Source of the DNA: an uncultured Clostridia bacterium
GTDB lineage: Bacteria; Bacillota; Clostridia; Oscillospirales; Acutalibacteraceae
DNA: 7,000 nt
NCBI GenBank assembly: GCA_945788455.1
Contig: CALZMC010000027.1
Coordinates: forward strand, 1 to 7,000
Direction: 5' to 3'
Below are positions 4,460 to 7,000 of the stretch, piece after piece (within the stretch, counting starts at the first letter, position 1; every line of letters starts with the position of its first letter). The notes under the pieces are model-generated. The model saw only the letters and a program-made list of their open reading frames with translations. It did not search any database and was not told the DNA's origin. A program made the translations under genes and the position numbers.

Positions 4460-6004
4460 TTATTCTGCATCTGTGCTTTGATTATTCTTTCTTTTCTCAA
4501 CGAGCTCGTCAAGAATTCTTGTATGCTCCTCGTCACTCATAGCATACTTTAATGTTGGAATAGCTGACAGTAGCATACCGATTGCAGGAAGAACAGAAAT
4601 CAGGAAGAACATAGCCGATGCATATTTTCCGGCACCTGTACCGCCGTCATAGGTAATAAAGCTTGCGCCCTGCTCGATAGCCTTATTAAGCTTGTCAACA
4701 TTAGCTCCGCTGTATCCTACATAAGAGAATACTACTGATGAAAGAAGTGTTGCAATACCTGCTGAAAGCTTTGTGATAAAGCTTTGACCTGAGAAGAACA
4801 CGCCGTCTGTACGAACGCCGTTATGATACTCCTCGTAGTCAACGCAGTCGGCAATCATAACTGACTGAAGAACGTTGATACCGCCGAATGAAGCACTTGC
4901 AAACAGCATACAAATACCAATCATAATTGACCAGAATGTTGTTGTTAAATCGCCACCTGAAATCTTATACAAAACATAGATTAGAGAAAACGGAACTGCA
5001 CCTGCTATTGAGTAGAAGTTATATAACTTCTTCTTTTCAATTTTCTTGATAAGAGAAGGTGTAATACCCATAGCAATAAACTGACCTGCAAATAGGCCGA
5101 TAGCAACACTGCCAAGGCCGATTAAAATCTTAACATTAATGCCTGCGAATGAGCCGTCCTCATTGAGTTTAATAATGTTCATAATATTACCGTTTGCATA
5201 GTAATAAGTAACAAGAGTCATAGCTACAATCATAAGCAGCTGAATAGGAGAACGGAGAATACCGGAAATTAGGATTTGTCTAAACGGCTTATTTCTAAAC
5301 ATAATCTTAAAGTTTTCGATAAAGCCGTATTTCTTCTCATTTTTGGATTCAACTCTCTCACGAGTAAATATACCTGCAAACTCAAATAGGACAGTTGCAA
5401 TTACTGTAAATACAACAGCAGCAACAATAAATCCCTTTTGCATATCGCCGCCGAATGCACCTGAAAGTGCCTGTGCAATCTGAACGATAAGAACGCCGAT
5501 TCCACCGATACCTGCAGCAATACGAGCAAGACCGAGAATCTTTGAACGGTCATTTTCGTCCTCTGTCATTAGAGAAGTAATACCCCAAAGCGGAATATCA
5601 CAAACAGTAAATACCATACCCCAAGCAATATAGGAAACGGCAGCCCAAACAACAATTAGAACCTTTTGTGTGCTTGTAGAAGCCTCTGCATAGTTTCCGT
5701 TTAAGAATGCAAGAATAGTTACAAGACCGATAATAGCAGGGAAAATAATCAAATACGGTCTGCATTTACCCCACTTTGTACGAGTCTTGTCAACAATAGT
5801 ACCCATCATCGGGTCGTTAATTGCATCCCAAACTCTTGCCAAAGCGAAAATCCATCCAAGTGCCATAGCAGGAAGACAAATTACGTTTTGGAAATAGAAA
5901 TAAAGACCGGTAGCAACAATGTTGTAAATTAGGTTTTGACCGAACATACCAACAAGATAGCCACCAAGCTCTTTTTTTGTATAGGTATTTTTTGAATTAC
6001 CCAT
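4460..6004 (-). CDS. GPH-family sugar:cation symporter (MelB-like MFS transporter)
   Basis: Inner-membrane importer of the glycoside-pentoside-hexuronide:cation symporter family; it brings in a sugar or glycoside together with Na+ or H+. The 514 residues have about twelve hydrophobic segments. The family signature is clear at 57-85: RVWDAINDPMMG then DKTRTKWGKCRPYL, where D60, N63 and D64 match the MelB cation-site residues D55, N58, D59 (inferred by alignment by eye). Later signatures are TEDENDRSKILGLARI (about 146-161) and DYEEYHNGVRTDGVFFSGQSF (about 400-420). The start ATG has AGGGGTG about 7 bases upstream. No glycosidase or sugar kinase is adjacent, so the substrate cannot be named. 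It follows the GNAT gene by 69 bp on the same strand. Confidence 0.93.
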   Translation of the reverse strand: MGNSKNTYTKKELGGYLVGMFGQNLIYNIVATGLYFYFQNVICLPAMALGWIFALARVWDAINDPMMGTIVDKTRTKWGKCRPYLIIFPAIIGLVTILAFLNGNYAEASTSTQKVLIVVWAAVSYIAWGMVFTVCDIPLWGITSLMTEDENDRSKILGLARIAAGIGGIGVLIVQIAQALSGAFGGDMQKGFIVAAVVFTVIATVLFEFAGIFTRERVESKNEKKYGFIENFKIMFRNKPFRQILISGILRSPIQLLMIVAMTLVTYYYANGNIMNIIKLNEDGSFAGINVKILIGLGSVAIGLFAGQFIAMGITPSLIKKIEKKKLYNFYSIAGAVPFSLIYVLYKISGGDLTTTFWSIMIGICMLFASASFGGINVLQSVMIADCVDYEEYHNGVRTDGVFFSGQSFITKLSAGIATLLSSVVFSYVGYSGANVDKLNKAIEQGASFITYDGGTGAGKYASAMFFLISVLPAIGMLLSAIPTLKYAMSDEEHTRILDELVEKRKNNQSTDAE

Positions 6005-6035
6005 ATTTTTTCACCCCTTAATATTTTATATTTAT

Positions 6036-6064
6036 ATAATAACAGTATTTTAATAAAATTACAA
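6036..6064 (-). promoter_or_regulatory. Putative promoter of the GPH symporter gene
   Basis: On the minus strand, TTGTAA (6059-6064, 4 of 6) and TATTAT (6036-6041, 5 of 6) are 17 bp apart, with the gene start about 25 bp beyond the expected transcription start. The spacer region is very AT-rich, which lowers confidence. No terminator is visible between the GNAT stop and this site, so read-through from upstream is also likely. Confidence 0.5.
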
Positions 6065-6073
6065 TGGTATATT

Positions 6074-6490
6074 TTATAAATTCTTTTTCATCCACTGATG
6101 CGGGCAGTCCTCATCAAAATCCTGCTCACCGAATTCGGTGTATCCCTGCTTTATGTAAAACTGCTTTGCCTGAACCTGAGAGTGAAGACAAATCTCACTC
6201 GCGCCCTTTTCCTTTGCAAGTCTTTCAGCCTCTTTGATAAGCATCGCACCGACACCGAAAGAACGGTAATTTTTTAATACCGCAAGTCGCCCGATAATGT
6301 ATTTGCCCTTATTTCTGTCAAAGAAGAACCTTACATTTCCGACAGGCTTGTCTAAATCAAAAGCAACTATGTGAGTTGAAATATCATCAATATCGTCAAA
6401 CTCCTCTTTAAAGCCCTGTTCCTCAACGAACACGTCAGTCCTGACAAAAACCGACTCATCAGGGAGGGTATCATAGCTTTTCAGTGTCAT
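6074..6490 (-). CDS. GNAT acetyltransferase, ElaA/YjcF-like
   Basis: Predicted acetyl-CoA-dependent N-acetyltransferase of 138 residues, cytosolic. Features match the ElaA/YjcF-like group: RTDVFVEEQGF (17-27), DDIDD then a His (32-40), GRLAVLKNYRSFGVGAML (67-84) with the acetyl-CoA pyrophosphate loop RSFGVGA (76-82), LHSQVQAKQFYIKQGY (102-117) and the late H131 in CPHQWMKK. The substrate of this group is not established. The ATG overlaps the stop codon of the upstream dehydrogenase (ATGA, 6487-6490), and GGAGG (6497-6501) lies 6 bases upstream, so the pair is translationally coupled. This suggests joint action or shared regulation, but not a specific pathway. Confidence 0.88.
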   Translation of the reverse strand: MTLKSYDTLPDESVFVRTDVFVEEQGFKEEFDDIDDISTHIVAFDLDKPVGNVRFFFDRNKGKYIIGRLAVLKNYRSFGVGAMLIKEAERLAKEKGASEICLHSQVQAKQFYIKQGYTEFGEQDFDEDCPHQWMKKNL

Positions 6491-7000
6491 ACAATACCTC
6501 CGTTCACTCCAAGAACCTGACCTGTAACATAGCCGTTTTCTGCAAAAAACAAAATAGCCGAAGCAACCTCATCGGGTGTACCGAGTCTTCCAAGAGGAAC
6601 CTCGTTTTCTAAATCCTCCCTGTCAAACTGCTCGTTCATTCTTGTATCAATAATTCCGGGGCAAACACAGTTAACCGTAATGTTGCTCGGTGCAAGCTCC
6701 TGTGCAAGTGCTCTTGTCAGTCCGATAACCGCAGACTTACTCATAGAATATGCAACCTCACAGGACGCGCCGAGCTGTCCCCACATTGACGAAACATTAA
6801 TAATCGCACCCGAATGCTTTTTTATCATCTTTGACACGGCAAATTTAGACGCGAAAAAATACGACTTTGCATTTACATCATTAACCAAGTCATAGTCAGC
6901 CTCGGTAGTATCGTTAATCATCTTAACAATACTGACACCTGCGTTATTAACCAAGACGTCAATATCCCCTACCTCATCAAAAAGCCTCTCAATTTCATCA
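6487..7000 (-). CDS. Short-chain dehydrogenase/reductase, YmfI/FabG-like (5' end beyond window)
   Basis: NAD(P)-dependent oxidoreductase with a Rossmann fold. The frame stays open to the right edge, so the true start is outside; the TTG at 6952-6954 codes for the Leu of DVLVNNAG and is not a start. The visible 170 residues hold NNAG (18-21), the catalytic tetrad N43, S71, Y84 and K88 (YSMSK), the NxxxPG segment at about 110-115 (NCVCPG) and the C-terminal TGQVLGVNGG. The missing N-terminus, about 75 residues, should carry the TGxxxGIG nucleotide motif. The stretch WGQLGASCEVAYS and the GRLGTPDEVA region resemble YmfI, the reductase that finishes elongation factor P modification in Bacillus, more than FabG of fatty-acid synthesis. 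That assignment is from memory of the family and tentative. Confidence 0.9.
   Translation of the reverse strand, partial: DEIERLFDEVGDIDVLVNNAGVSIVKMINDTTEADYDLVNDVNAKSYFFASKFAVSKMIKKHSGAIINVSSMWGQLGASCEVAYSMSKSAVIGLTRALAQELAPSNITVNCVCPGIIDTRMNEQFDREDLENEVPLGRLGTPDEVASAILFFAENGYVTGQVLGVNGGIV

Noticed and set aside
6680..6895. Plus-strand open frame opposite the dehydrogenase
   Set aside because: It overlaps the catalytic core of the dehydrogenase and carries no features of its own.
6952..6954. TTG as a start codon for the dehydrogenase
   Set aside because: The frame stays open upstream to the window edge and codes for the conserved SDR segment before NNAG, so this TTG is an internal Leu.

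Overview
The window looks like chromosomal DNA of an anaerobic Clostridia-type Firmicute, possibly of the Ruminococcaceae/Oscillospiraceae type. The signs are a Bacillus/Clostridium-like ylxM-ffh-rpsP-khpA gene order, strong GGAGG Shine-Dalgarno sites, frequent TTG and GTG starts, AT-rich spacers with sigma-A consensus promoters, and a thiamine ECF S-component behind a TPP-type riboswitch. I infer this from gene content and style; no marker here names a species. I see no transposon, CRISPR array, phage gene, tRNA or rRNA.

Layout. (1) 1-663, minus strand: thiT, cut by the left edge, with a complete control region: an exact-consensus promoter, a TPP-type aptamer, and a terminator whose 5' arm can also pair with the aptamer. 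(2) 701-3187, minus strand: a compact signal-recognition/ribosome operon, ylxM > ffh > rpsP > khpA, with an exact-consensus promoter and a strong terminator directly after khpA. Three of its four genes start with TTG or GTG. (3) 3102-3325: a 224-bp divergent control region with two near-identical inverted repeats (GTAAAG...CTTTAC), one at the start of the ylxM transcript and one over a putative -35 box of azlC. (4) 3326-4417, plus strand: azlC-azlD, a two-subunit branched-chain amino-acid exporter, ending in a strong hairpin terminator. azlC has no visible Shine-Dalgarno site. (5) 4460-7000, minus strand: a short-chain dehydrogenase (cut by the right edge; resembles the YmfI type) overlapping an ElaA-like GNAT acetyltransferase by 4 bp, followed by a GPH-family (MelB-like) sugar:cation symporter with its own putative promoter.

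How the genes work together. The SRP operon couples a membrane-targeting GTPase (Ffh) and its operon partner YlxM to a small-subunit ribosomal protein (bS16) and an RNA chaperone (KhpA). ThiT supplies thiamine under TPP feedback. AzlCD exports excess branched-chain amino acids. The GPH symporter imports a glycoside or similar sugar, with no glycosidase beside it to name the substrate. Most of the window is ordinary core genome. The parts worth a second look are regulatory: the paired operators, the possibly leaderless azlC mRNA, and the divergent 3' half of the TPP aptamer.
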